Shown here in pieces: positions 33,389 to 42,335 of a stretch of DNA of 43,175 nt. The notes beneath the pieces are model-generated. The model worked only from the letters and a program-made list of their open reading frames with translations. It had not been told where the DNA came from and made no database searches. Made by a program: the position numbers and the translations under genes. Each line of letters starts with the position of its first letter. Position 1 is the stretch's first letter. Origin of the DNA: a virus. The stretch covers positions 1-43,175 of IMG/VR virus record IMGVR_UViG_3300025151_000082. The stretch is one strand, 5' to 3'.

Positions 33389-33765
33389 AGCATACGGATA
33401 AGGGCCATCTCGGCGAAGCTGTCGCTGAGGCTTGGCTTATTAGTAAGGGGTACTGGGTATTCAAGAATAGAGCGCCGCAGGGGCCAATAGATATGATCGC
33501 TGTCCATCAAAAGAAAGGCGAAACATTACTTCTAGATGTTAAAGTAGCGTCGTGGCAAAAGGATAGGTTTAATAAGGATGGTTCTAACGCCATCAGATCT
33601 AGAATCATTAGTAAAAAAGCACGTGAATTAGGTGTACAATTACTATATGTAGACCTCACTAATTGTACTTGTAGAATAGTTAAGAGGCGTGTAGACTGGG
33701 TTAAAAAACATGGAAAGAAACGACAATATGGCAAAGAAGAATTTACCAAAATTAGTAATGATTAA
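33385..33765 (+). CDS. PD-(D/E)XK nuclease, YraN/UPF0102-like
   Basis: 126 aa, ATGA overlap with the previous gene. GHLGEAVAEAWLISKGYWV (Glu11), GPIDMIAV (Asp36) and LLLDVKV (Asp51, Lys53) give the E...D...DxK catalytic pattern in the order of YraN and archaeal resolvase-like nucleases. The C-terminus is basic. It could cut branched DNA during packaging or recycle host DNA. It lies at the end of the late operon. Confidence 0.75.
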   Translation: MKHTDKGHLGEAVAEAWLISKGYWVFKNRAPQGPIDMIAVHQKKGETLLLDVKVASWQKDRFNKDGSNAIRSRIISKKARELGVQLLYVDLTNCTCRIVKRRVDWVKKHGKKRQYGKEEFTKISND

Positions 33766-34027
33766 CTGGGAGGATGCTATTTCACCTACCCACGGTTGGA
33801 CTGATCTAAAAGACCTACCGTCTAAACTTGCTGACTGTATTTCGATTGGTATTATTGTAGCTGAAGATGATAAGACCATTACCATTGTATCACACTTGTC
33901 AGGAGATAATAGTCAAACTGATATAGATGGTAGTTTAGTACTAGATAAATCATGGATAAAAGATATGGTTCGAATTCCTATACCTAGATCGATGTATAGT
34001 AAATTGCAATCATGGATTAAGTCTTAA
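33710..34027 (+). CDS. Hypothetical protein, 105 aa
   Basis: From ATG 33710, or 99 aa from ATG 33728. It overlaps the nuclease gene by 56 nt in another frame. The composition is globular: INWEDAISPTHGWTDLKDLP, then a strand-rich IGIIVAEDDKTITIVSHL. The stop overlaps the convergent helicase gene by 18 nt. No family is recognised. Confidence 0.6.
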   Translation: MERNDNMAKKNLPKLVMINWEDAISPTHGWTDLKDLPSKLADCISIGIIVAEDDKTITIVSHLSGDNSQTDIDGSLVLDKSWIKDMVRIPIPRSMYSKLQSWIKS

Positions 34028-35464
34028 CCAGTCTTGCCATTCTTCTGCCATTACTTGTGTAGCTATTTGTTTCTTATCACGTAGTGACTTAACAATACGT
34101 TCGTCAACAGTACCAGGACATATAATATCTACGTAAGTTACATTATTCTTTTGACCAATACGGTGTGCACGATCTTCTGATTGTATTCTATGCTCTAGGT
34201 TATAACTGTTAGAGTAATATACAACTGAACTGGCGGCTGTTAGTGTCAGGCCAAAGCCGCCAGTCTGAGGATTGCCTATGAAAAATCGACATTCAGGATC
34301 GTTTTGAAATCTATCAACAGCCTCTAATCTATCATCTTGGCTCACTGCTCCATAGTATTGTACAACAGATTTTGCGCCATACTTATGTCGTATCTCATCA
34401 GAGATAGTATGTATATCTTGTACGTATGTAGCCCAGATAATAACTTTATTAGGTGCTTCATTAAGTACTGACATAAGTTCTTTGACTCTGTTATTCTCTA
34501 CGTTAATAACATCTCCTGTATCTGACTTAAAGTGACCACAAGTAATTTGATGTAGCCTCATCATTTCAGTAAGTACATTTTGTACAGTCATATCTTTACC
34601 TTCAAGCTCTGTCATAGCTTGCTCAGATATTTCTTTGTATAATCTTTTTTGCTCTGGTGTAATATCTATAAATCTGTATTGATATATTTTATCTGGTAAA
34701 TCTAAACAATCTTGCTTCTTACAACGATAACTAAAATGCTTAACACTATCTGATAGCTCATCTAATCGTTGAAACCCTACTATATGTTTAAATGATCGAT
34801 TGCCTTTAGACATGTTAATCATAATAGCATAACGATTCCTGAAACTATAATAGCTACTAAAACCTAACAGAGCAGGATTAAGAAACTGACATTGAGTATA
34901 TAAATCTAATGGAGAACGTGTTACTGGCTCACCTGTTAAGATACGTTTATACTTAGCATTAATTGCAGTCTTTAAAATGTTTTTAGTACGTATAGCTCCT
35001 GGGTTCTTAATAGTGGTTGATTCATCTATGATTACCATACACCTACTATAGTCAACGAAGCGCTTAGCAAATTTAAAACCTTTAGATGTACTAAACGCTT
35101 CAACGTTCATGACCAATATACGTAAGTCATCAGACGGAAGTGAAACCTTGTCTAAAGCTATCTTTTCTTTTTTCTTAGCAGCTGCATTCCAATTAGCCAT
35201 AACAGATTTGATACGATCTGGCATGTGGGTAGGTATCTCATTATTAAACCAGTTCATATAATTACCTTTAGGCGCTACGATAAGTACGCAATCGATCTTA
35301 TCGCGGTCATAAAGCCATGAAAATGTATCAATTATAACCTTAGATTTGCCTGTGCCCATTTCCATAAAGAGAGCATACTCAGATAAATCTTTAGATATCT
35401 CCCACGCTTCCTCTTGATGGCCATAAGGTTTCGTTTTATATCTATATATATTACTATGTGGCAT
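34010..35464 (-). CDS. SNF2-family DNA helicase/translocase
   Basis: 484 aa. Walker A is MEMGTGKSK (about 34-42), the DEST box 147-150 is followed by KNPG, and motif VI is QSEDRAHRIGQ, all typical of SNF2/DEAD-box-like superfamily 2 proteins. It moves on double-stranded DNA and probably works with the UvrD-like helicase and primase encoded upstream in the same strand. It is the last gene of the leftward replication arm. Confidence 0.92.
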   Translation of the reverse strand: MPHSNIYRYKTKPYGHQEEAWEISKDLSEYALFMEMGTGKSKVIIDTFSWLYDRDKIDCVLIVAPKGNYMNWFNNEIPTHMPDRIKSVMANWNAAAKKKEKIALDKVSLPSDDLRILVMNVEAFSTSKGFKFAKRFVDYSRCMVIIDESTTIKNPGAIRTKNILKTAINAKYKRILTGEPVTRSPLDLYTQCQFLNPALLGFSSYYSFRNRYAIMINMSKGNRSFKHIVGFQRLDELSDSVKHFSYRCKKQDCLDLPDKIYQYRFIDITPEQKRLYKEISEQAMTELEGKDMTVQNVLTEMMRLHQITCGHFKSDTGDVINVENNRVKELMSVLNEAPNKVIIWATYVQDIHTISDEIRHKYGAKSVVQYYGAVSQDDRLEAVDRFQNDPECRFFIGNPQTGGFGLTLTAASSVVYYSNSYNLEHRIQSEDRAHRIGQKNNVTYVDIICPGTVDERIVKSLRDKKQIATQVMAEEWQDWLRLNP

Positions 35465-35499
35465 ACTAAAAAGGACTCATTTTGATATGTATATGGAGC

Positions 35500-36729
35500 T
35501 CAAATTTCATAATAAATCCGCCCCTTAGGTTGAATGATATGAATTGACTGTTTTGCGCGCGTTAGAGCCACGTAGAACACTCGATGCTCATCGTCTGGAC
35601 ATCTTTCCATATACTTATACGAGCGAGACGCCATATCAGTCATGATAGCTACATGGTCTGCCTCACCTCCCTTAACTCCGTGTATTGTGCTGATCAATAT
35701 TCTAGGAATATGTTCTAAATCTTTAGCAATTCTTTGGTAGTCCCAACCATTAACTTCACAAACTCTCTCATACTCTTTAAGTAGAAAGGCATTACGCGCT
35801 AAACATAACCATGAACCTTTACTCATATCTATATCATCAACTGAAAAGTGGTAGTGAACCTCGCCTCTTAGGCTTGCAGGCTTAAACATCTTAACTACTC
35901 TATTCTTAATGTTCTTTAATATACCAGTAGCAAGTTTATGTGCTTCTTCAGGTACACGATATGATTGATCAAGGATAGTCTTATTACCTTCTAACTTTAT
36001 AAAATCTTCTACAGAAGCTCCAGCCCAACGGTATATAGCTTGGTCATCATCACCTGCTGCATATACATATTCTGCATTACTAGCTATACGGTGTACTACT
36101 TGCCATTGTAAGTTAGACAGGTCTTGTGCTTCATCAACAATTAAAGTATGTAACTTAGGTATAGTACCTCTCTCTACAAACATTTCTAAAAGATCAGTAA
36201 AATCATAGAGTTTAAATTTATTTTTATATTTATATAAAGACTCTGACATGAGTATTAATTCATCTAGTGATATATCATCATCTACAGATGAGTCATAGAT
36301 ATCTTTTAAACTAGTGTCACTAATCCTAGCTAGGTTATCTAAGAATAGTAGTCTGTCACCTACGGGTGCTGACATATTATAGACATCCTCATTTAATCTA
36401 TTACCAGCGATATCAATACCTAAGATATCACCTAAATCTCTGTAATGAGTACGTTGCATCATCTGTTGTGGAAGTATACCTAGCTGCATAAAGCATAAGC
36501 TATGTATTGTTCTGAAGTAAGGCATATCATCCTTTTTAAAACCAAACTTATTAGCAGCTCTAACTCTTGCTTCAGTTGCTGCCTTCTTAGTAAATGCTAT
36601 GTAGCCTATATCCTGAGGATTAATACCATCTTGTATTAGGTTATTAATCTGATTCATACAAGCAGTAGTCTTACCTGTACCAGGTGGGCCGAATATAACA
36701 TTCCAATCAGAACGGTGTTCCATCATCAT
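35500..36729 (-). CDS. UvrD/PcrA-like superfamily 1 helicase
   Basis: 409 aa, shorter than bacterial UvrD (about 700). GPPGTGKTT (14-22), YIAFTKKAATEARVR (motif Ia), IVDEAQDLSNLQW (motif II), GDDDQAIYRWAGA (motif III) and VFYVALTRAKQSIHI (motif VI) are present. It is a 3'-5' unwinding motor candidate for replication. It overlaps the primase end by 23 nt. Confidence 0.92.
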   Translation of the reverse strand: MMMEHRSDWNVIFGPPGTGKTTACMNQINNLIQDGINPQDIGYIAFTKKAATEARVRAANKFGFKKDDMPYFRTIHSLCFMQLGILPQQMMQRTHYRDLGDILGIDIAGNRLNEDVYNMSAPVGDRLLFLDNLARISDTSLKDIYDSSVDDDISLDELILMSESLYKYKNKFKLYDFTDLLEMFVERGTIPKLHTLIVDEAQDLSNLQWQVVHRIASNAEYVYAAGDDDQAIYRWAGASVEDFIKLEGNKTILDQSYRVPEEAHKLATGILKNIKNRVVKMFKPASLRGEVHYHFSVDDIDMSKGSWLCLARNAFLLKEYERVCEVNGWDYQRIAKDLEHIPRILISTIHGVKGGEADHVAIMTDMASRSYKYMERCPDDEHRVFYVALTRAKQSIHIIQPKGRIYYEI

Positions 36730-38188
36730 CTAACTCCTTAGGTACATCAAAATCTCCTGTGTGTTGTTCAAACTCAGGTACTGACCAGCAGTTAACACCC
36801 TTACCTTTGCAATTAAAGAAGTGATGTTCTGCACTATTGCTTTTAAGTATAGCAGTAACTTGGTTAACTTTATACTCTCTAAAATGCATACGATCTAGGT
36901 ATGCCATAAAGTCTGACATCCTAAAATAACTTCTGCCATTCTCTTTCCAAGGCTTACCTAATAGTAATTCATCTTTGTTTCGTGCTTGTACACGGCCTGT
37001 ACAAAATCGTTCTAAGTGTTCAAATAACTGTCCAACAGGACTAGCGTCTACAGGCGCAGGAATCACGGTTAGGTTTTCCATTAAGTGGTTTACTAACTTA
37101 GTCCATGCTTGTTCATTCATCTTAGTAGGCATAGTATTTAACTTTTCCATACACTTACGTTGAAATCTTCTTTGGTTCTGTAAGTCATCTGTCTCTAGTT
37201 CTAGTCTACCACCACCCTCTATATCTAAAAACCAGATCGGTGGTGAGCTATCAAACTTCGTTAAGCTATGTACCGTAGGCATATCTGAGTTATCATCAAT
37301 ACCATACTTACGTAGTCTACACACAGGTGAATTACAGTGTGGTGCTATTGGAGCACGACTACATGTATAATGATAGTCTTTACGACTAGCTGATTTTATA
37401 ACTGCTTGTACTTCTGATGAAGGTAACGGTGGATCCATACATTCTACATTGTACTTATCTACATCTGTCTTCCAATTATCAGGATTACTCTTACGACAGT
37501 ATACGGCTACATTAAATAAACCGTTGTTTCGTGTACCTTCTGGAAATCCTTGTTGTGCTAAGTGTTGTAAACATGGTGGGCCGTCTTCAAATTGTGTGCT
37601 CACTGTTATACTTAATTCTTCTAGTTGTTTAACAGTTATAGGCTTAACTGTTCTTAAAAATTCTTGAGGTGGTATTTCACCACACCAACGTTCTGTACCA
37701 AAGTATGGCATGTTGATCCACTGACCTATGTCACCACGATCTGCTAGTATTTCAGTTTGTTTAGGGAATATTTCAGACCCACCAAAACCTAAAGCTGCAG
37801 CAAACTCCTTTAATTTATCTTGTACTAATTTAGCGGGTGTCCACTCTCCCATGAATAAATACAAGTGGACACCGCCGGACTTAGATCTACAGGCGTACAA
37901 TGGTAAGTCGAGTGCGCGAACTCGCTCCAATGTTTGGTTGTAGTCTAAGTCCTTATAATTATCTACATCAATGGCGCCAAAGCGGCACATAGAATCATCA
38001 TTAATAGGAATAATTCCAAGTCCTCTATTTCCATTTAAGTGCTCCTTCCATTTTTCTAATGTTACGTCTTGACGTACTGTTGTGGCACGTCCTTCTTTTT
38101 TACCATCAGCTCTGTTTTTACCTGACAAAGTATATTCGCCATGAGCTCTGGTTAATCCTAAAAATAATTCATTAAATTCTTTTTCCAT
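36707..38188 (-). CDS. Archaeo-eukaryotic type primase (TOTE-like prim-pol)
   Basis: 493 aa. FGAIDVDNY supplies the catalytic Asp74 and Asp76, and SGGVHLY the His108 motif. EIFPKQ and WINMPYF complete the TOTE-type AEP primase domain (about 1-180). A central Cys-rich segment (CSRAPIAPHCNSPVCRLRKY) resembles the zinc or iron-sulfur region that follows in these primases. The C-terminal 200 residues may bind the helicase or DNA. It would prime leading and lagging strands for PolA. No DnaG- or DnaB-type domain is visible. Confidence 0.88.
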   Translation of the reverse strand: MEKEFNELFLGLTRAHGEYTLSGKNRADGKKEGRATTVRQDVTLEKWKEHLNGNRGLGIIPINDDSMCRFGAIDVDNYKDLDYNQTLERVRALDLPLYACRSKSGGVHLYLFMGEWTPAKLVQDKLKEFAAALGFGGSEIFPKQTEILADRGDIGQWINMPYFGTERWCGEIPPQEFLRTVKPITVKQLEELSITVSTQFEDGPPCLQHLAQQGFPEGTRNNGLFNVAVYCRKSNPDNWKTDVDKYNVECMDPPLPSSEVQAVIKSASRKDYHYTCSRAPIAPHCNSPVCRLRKYGIDDNSDMPTVHSLTKFDSSPPIWFLDIEGGGRLELETDDLQNQRRFQRKCMEKLNTMPTKMNEQAWTKLVNHLMENLTVIPAPVDASPVGQLFEHLERFCTGRVQARNKDELLLGKPWKENGRSYFRMSDFMAYLDRMHFREYKVNQVTAILKSNSAEHHFFNCKGKGVNCWSVPEFEQHTGDFDVPKELDDDGTPF

Positions 38189-38201
38189 AATACCTCTCTA
38201 A

Positions 38202-38239
38202 GCGGCTTAGGACCGGATACTATAAAGACCCTAAGCCGC
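38202..38239 (-). terminator. 10-bp inverted repeat between SSB-like and primase genes
   Basis: GCGGCTTAGG (38202-38211) and CCTAAGCCGC (38230-38239) flank an 18-nt AT-containing loop. No T-run follows on the minus strand. It may attenuate transcription into the helicase/primase genes, or be a protein-binding or processing site. Confidence 0.55.
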
Positions 38240-38255
38240 CCTCACTTAAATAGAG

Positions 38256-38996
38256 CTAAAAGTGAGATTTTGTTTCTTCTTCTTGTACCGGTGCTGATAC
38301 TTTTACATCACCTGCACTTATAGAACTGGCAAAGTCTTTACCTGCTGCATACATTTGTGCATCAGATACTTTTCCTTCTAACTCAATAACCCAGCCATAC
38401 CAAGATCCCTTATCATTAGATTCTTGAACTGATGTTAATTTATAGAAGTGACTATACCTCGCTGGTGTGAAACTCTTACCAGAGTTATCTTGCAACTTAA
38501 TACCAGACATTAGTGAATTCCAACGTCTGTTCTTTTTAAGCTGTGTAGATGTCATGGTGATAAGACCACGCTCACAACCGTTTTTGGTCATAGCCAAGAC
38601 AAAATGATAAGCTGTCTCGACTAACCAATTACCCGCTTCAGATATAAGTCTTCCATCTTCTGAACGTTTGGCTTTAGTAACTACATCACTATCTATACTG
38701 TGTTGTGCGACCAAACCACCGCCTTGCTCACGTGGTGTCCATTCCACAAACTCACGTTTATAAGCACACGGTAGCACTAGAAGTTCGTCACAAACCTCTT
38801 CTGTCACAGTATTAAATATTTGACCAGCCTTAGCACCCTCAACAGTATCTAATTGAGGACTCATTTTCTGTAATAATACAAAAAATGGGATAGCCATGTC
38901 CTGCGAAGTTAGATCGGTCAGACCTGCGTTCGCATCTTCAGCAAAGTCAATCTCTGCAGGTAAGTTACTCTTTTTGTTTGCTACATCACGAGCCAT
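38256..38996 (-). CDS. Probable single-stranded DNA-binding protein
   Basis: 246 aa, GGAGG upstream. The N-terminus is acidic, followed by a beta-rich middle (DMAIPFFVLLQKMSPQLDTV, ARYSHFYKLTSVQ, GWVIELEGK). The C-terminus ends EEETKSHF, an acidic tail closing in Phe, as in T7 gp2.5 and bacterial SSB, where it docks partners. The position between replication genes fits. No strict OB-fold signature can be claimed by eye. Confidence 0.7.
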   Translation of the reverse strand: MARDVANKKSNLPAEIDFAEDANAGLTDLTSQDMAIPFFVLLQKMSPQLDTVEGAKAGQIFNTVTEEVCDELLVLPCAYKREFVEWTPREQGGGLVAQHSIDSDVVTKAKRSEDGRLISEAGNWLVETAYHFVLAMTKNGCERGLITMTSTQLKKNRRWNSLMSGIKLQDNSGKSFTPARYSHFYKLTSVQESNDKGSWYGWVIELEGKVSDAQMYAAGKDFASSISAGDVKVSAPVQEEETKSHF

Positions 38997-39000
38997 GATG

Positions 39001-39519
39001 TTAACCTCCTTTGATTATTTTAGTTTTCTGCCCTATATATACACCGAGTAAGTCCAGGGGCAGTTTCTGGCCTGACTCTACTTGCTCACGCACAAACGCT
39101 TTAAGTGTCTGTGGGTGAACTCCCACTTTGTCCGTGTAAGATATACCGGATCCATCTAAAGATTCTTTCAGTACTTTAGCGTTTCCATCTTCACCACGTC
39201 CAAAATCACAAGAGATAGTATTCTTAATAAGGTCGCCGTGCTCATTATCTCTAAGCCATTTGAAAGCCTCATCAGCTCTATCTTTTGGTATGCTTGCATT
39301 ATAAAACTGTTGGACAGTAATTTTCGTACCATCTACAAGTTTTACTTCTGACAAACCTGTTTCAGCAAGTGCTTCAGGTAAATCTACTTGAGAGCATTGC
39401 TTCAACTCTTCTTTTAAAGTTGCAAGATCTTCTTCTTTTTCCTTAATTTTATTTTCAAGGATAGTTTGTAATTTAGCTAAATCACCAACAACTTTTAACT
39501 GTTTATCTGTGATATCCAT
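39001..39519 (-). CDS. Hypothetical replication-arm protein with coiled-coil N-terminus, 172 aa
   Basis: AGGAGGTTAA precedes the ATG. Residues about 8-45 form a coiled coil (KLQTILENKIKEKEEDLATL). The rest includes VDGTKITVQQFYNASIPKD and a C-terminal KTKIIKGG. Its position beside SSB-like and VRR-NUC genes suggests a DNA-replication or recombination accessory. No family is recognised. Confidence 0.65.
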   Translation of the reverse strand: MDITDKQLKVVGDLAKLQTILENKIKEKEEDLATLKEELKQCSQVDLPEALAETGLSEVKLVDGTKITVQQFYNASIPKDRADEAFKWLRDNEHGDLIKNTISCDFGRGEDGNAKVLKESLDGSGISYTDKVGVHPQTLKAFVREQVESGQKLPLDLLGVYIGQKTKIIKGG

Positions 39520-39828
39520 TTAACCTCCTATATTAACTATTAAAGGATAATATTTCTTTTCTTGTCTATCCCACTTTAATAACTTAAACTTACCAGCTGT
39601 AATTTTACTTGCAACTGCGGCAGTCATAGCTATAGCAGCAGGATCCCCAACCATTAAAAGATAGTCTTCGAACGTATACTTACGTAGGTTAACTTGTAAC
39701 CGTTTAATCGTTCTTTCAGTTGAAAAAACAACTTGTCCTTCAGGTAATAAAATATCTAACTCACCAAACTCAGTAGCTGGTAGAAGGTTCATACCTTTTA
39801 TTTCCTGAACCACATATACTTTACTCAT
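39520..39828 (-). CDS. Hypothetical protein, 102 aa
   Basis: GGAGA precedes the ATG. Small mixed alpha/beta protein; no recognised family. It is the first gene after the promoter-like box at 39862-39897 and its stop lies inside the next gene's ribosome site. Confidence 0.6.
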   Translation of the reverse strand: MSKVYVVQEIKGMNLLPATEFGELDILLPEGQVVFSTERTIKRLQVNLRKYTFEDYLLMVGDPAAIAMTAAVASKITAGKFKLLKWDRQEKKYYPLIVNIGG

Positions 39829-39861
39829 TAATCTTTCTCCATTCTAATTTCTAATGATTAT

Positions 39862-39897
39862 AATTTATTATATAATAAGATTTATCCTAATTAAACA
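39862..39897 (-). promoter_or_regulatory. Recurrent 36-bp promoter-like box, copy 4
   Basis: On the minus strand TGTTTAATTA, GGATAAATCT, then TATTATATAATAAATT. It aligns at identical spacing with the boxes in the small-gene arm, 30 kb away in window coordinates but in the same leftward unit if the genome is circular. Confidence 0.6.
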
Positions 39898-39902
39898 TTT
39901 TT

Positions 39903-40334
39903 TTAATAATCGTTATAAGTTGGTATGTCAGCAAATAAGGTCTGCTGTATATCCTCCCAATCATATGGTTTATCCCACACATGCATAGAGTGTTCCAGGT
40001 CTTTAAGACTTACTCGTGCATTTTCTACTGCACGTTTAATACGATCTTCTGGTTCAAATAAACTATACGTCCTAAATGCATAGATGGTTGCACCTTTTCT
40101 AGCAATAACCCAAATGTTTGTAGAGTGTTCTTCGTGTCTCTTTTTAAACCAGGCTATTTGAGACCATTGAAATAACATGTTATTACCTTTAACTGTTTTT
40201 AATTCGATCCAAATATCTGTGTTATCCCAACAACCACACACATCAGGTGTACCAGTACCAACCGCATTCTCTATACGTTGATAATGTCCTCTTAAATTTT
40301 TTCTTAGGAGTCCCCATAAAGTTACTTCAGTCAT
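39903..40334 (-). CDS. VRR-NUC-type nuclease
   Basis: 143 aa. Glu22 (RIENAVGTG), Asp31 (TPDVCG) and ELK (Glu44, Lys46 in DIWIELKTV) fit the PD-(D/E)XK core of VRR-NUC nucleases. In phages these resolve branched DNA or degrade host DNA. The overlap with the 49-aa gene upstream is 8 nt. The PolA lacks a 5' nuclease domain, so this protein and the 33385 nuclease are the visible candidates for that work. Confidence 0.85.
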   Translation of the reverse strand: MTEVTLWGLLRKNLRGHYQRIENAVGTGTPDVCGCWDNTDIWIELKTVKGNNMLFQWSQIAWFKKRHEEHSTNIWVIARKGATIYAFRTYSLFEPEDRIKRAVENARVSLKDLEHSMHVWDKPYDWEDIQQTLFADIPTYNDY

Positions 40335-40476
40335 CTTCTGTCCTCACTAACGCATCAAAAAATGCTCTTTCTATAGCATCTATCTTATCATAATCTTTTC
40401 CTAATTCTTTAGCTTTTTCTTTAGCTTTTTGTAAGTAATAATAGCTATGGTCGTTAGGTGTTTTAGTTATACTCAT
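40327..40476 (-). CDS. Small basic protein between PolA and VRR-NUC, 49 aa
   Basis: Frame from ATG 40476 (overlapping the PolA stop as ATGA) to TGA 40327. Lys-rich helix (YYYLQKAKEKAKELGKDYD) and an acidic end. Coupling to both neighbours supports it. Function unknown. Confidence 0.65.
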   Translation of the reverse strand: MSITKTPNDHSYYYLQKAKEKAKELGKDYDKIDAIERAFFDALVRTEDD

Positions 40477-42335
40477 TCTATATTCCCCCAGTTAGGTCCA
40501 ATCTCTACATCTACCTTTAAAGGTAATTCAAGTTGAACACAATTTTCCATAATTTCTCTTGCTAATATCAGATCCTGATTGTTATCAAAAGAAAAATCTA
40601 TCTCGTCATGCACAGTAAGTTGTGGTGTAATACCGTTCTCATGTAATTCTATCAATGCTTGCTTCATCATATCAGCTGATGAACCTTGTATTAAAGCATT
40701 CAATGCTTTATGTGTGTAAGCTCTACGTAATGGTCTACCTTTCCATACTTTTTGTGCAGCTTCATGGTTTAATGGTATCTCTTTGTTCGGCCATTTATTT
40801 TTAAAGTCAGCTGGTTCCCACATACAAAAATGTCTGTGTCTACCGAGTAATGTTCTTACAAGACCGCGTGTACCTGCTGCTATAGAACATTCTTGTGCTA
40901 ATGCTCTAACAAATGGTACTTGTTGATGATACTGTTCGAACAACGGTTTAGCTTCTTCCATAGTCATGTTAAGTTGTTGCGAAAGCTTAAAAATTCCCAT
41001 ACCATAAAACATACCTAAATTGATCGTTTTCGCTTCCTTTCGGGGGATACCTGCCATTTCGGACACAATTCGATGGAAATCTGCGTTTGGATCGTTTCTA
41101 AATTTCTCAACTGCCTCTTCAGCACCTCGTAATTTTCTTAAATAAGCATAGTGTAATAGTACTCTAGGTTCTTGTTGTGAATAATCTAGACAAGCCCAAT
41201 GTTTACCTTCATCAGGTATAAATAAACTTCTAACTAATTCATCATCTGGTATTTGTTGTAAATTAGGATTACTAGAACTAAAACGACCTGTACGTGTACC
41301 TTCTGAATCTTTTCTTAACTGGTGAAACTGTGTATAAATACGTCCGTTATGCGAGTGGTTTAAGCAAATACCTTCTACAAAATCTCGTCGCATTTTACAA
41401 GCTCTTCGCCATTGTGCTATCTTACGAGGAAATTCATGCTCATGGTTTTGTAACCAATCAGATACGAATGATGGGTTTCCTATTGCTGTCTTAGGGTACC
41501 ATATACCCATCGAATCAAACGCTTTTGCCATTGAGTCATTAGACCATAAGTCTATAATCATTCCACAATCTTTTCTGATCTGTCGTAGCTTATGTACTTC
41601 TTCGTTAAGCATTCTGTCATTTAATTGTTCAGCAGCATACATATCTATAGCAACACCCCTAAACCTCATGTCTAAAACAACGTGTAATAATTTTGACTCT
41701 AGTTCAAATATCTCCCACAAATCTTGTGCTTTTAGTTTAATCTTTTGTAAGTCCCAAATACGTAATGGTAGTTCTGCATCAGCTTCAGCATATGGACCTA
41801 CATATTGAGCAGGTAGTTTCCATAAACCTGACTTAGGGTCTACTTTGTAAATAGTAGCAACTTGTTTAAGCATTTCCTCATCTTTACCTTTATCTAAGTA
41901 ACGTTTAGCAAGTGCTTCTAAACTATAACCACCATCTAATTCTTCATTCATTAAAGGTTCAGCAATTTGGATATCACGTAGTGTACCTGTAACCTCTACA
42001 CCATTAACACGTAACCATTCAAGATCGTATAAGACATTTGCACCAACATACTCTATATTTCTGTTAAAGATATCCTTAGCCCAACGTAATACTCTTTGTT
42101 TATCCATATTACCTTCAGGATGACCTATTGGGAAATAACCCTTAAAACCTGTATCTGTACATATAGATATACCAATTAACTTACCATCATTGCGCACGCC
42201 ACCTGGCCCTAACGTCATTAAGTTAGGATCGTGTGTCTCTACATCAAAAGATATTATCTTAGCATCTTTAAGTTCAGGCAGTTCTCTCGGTGGCTTCCAA
42301 GAGGACTTTGGCAAGAACATGTTCAATTGGTCCAT
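40473..42335 (-). CDS. Family A DNA polymerase with 3'-5' exonuclease
   Basis: 620 aa, chosen from ATG 42335 because the exonuclease motif begins soon after and AGGAG lies upstream. Exo I is FDVET (Asp31, Glu33), Exo II GANVLYD, and Exo III near YAEAD (182-186). Polymerase motif A is CLDYSQQEPR (Asp384). Motif B is RKEAKTINLGMFYG (Arg432, Lys436, Leu440). Motif C is VHDE (575-578). There is no 5'-3' exonuclease domain. The residue equal to E. coli Phe762 is Leu440. This is the replicative polymerase. Its first 62 nt overlap the deaminase end. Confidence 0.95.
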   Translation of the reverse strand: MDQLNMFLPKSSWKPPRELPELKDAKIISFDVETHDPNLMTLGPGGVRNDGKLIGISICTDTGFKGYFPIGHPEGNMDKQRVLRWAKDIFNRNIEYVGANVLYDLEWLRVNGVEVTGTLRDIQIAEPLMNEELDGGYSLEALAKRYLDKGKDEEMLKQVATIYKVDPKSGLWKLPAQYVGPYAEADAELPLRIWDLQKIKLKAQDLWEIFELESKLLHVVLDMRFRGVAIDMYAAEQLNDRMLNEEVHKLRQIRKDCGMIIDLWSNDSMAKAFDSMGIWYPKTAIGNPSFVSDWLQNHEHEFPRKIAQWRRACKMRRDFVEGICLNHSHNGRIYTQFHQLRKDSEGTRTGRFSSSNPNLQQIPDDELVRSLFIPDEGKHWACLDYSQQEPRVLLHYAYLRKLRGAEEAVEKFRNDPNADFHRIVSEMAGIPRKEAKTINLGMFYGMGIFKLSQQLNMTMEEAKPLFEQYHQQVPFVRALAQECSIAAGTRGLVRTLLGRHRHFCMWEPADFKNKWPNKEIPLNHEAAQKVWKGRPLRRAYTHKALNALIQGSSADMMKQALIELHENGITPQLTVHDEIDFSFDNNQDLILAREIMENCVQLELPLKVDVEIGPNWGNIE

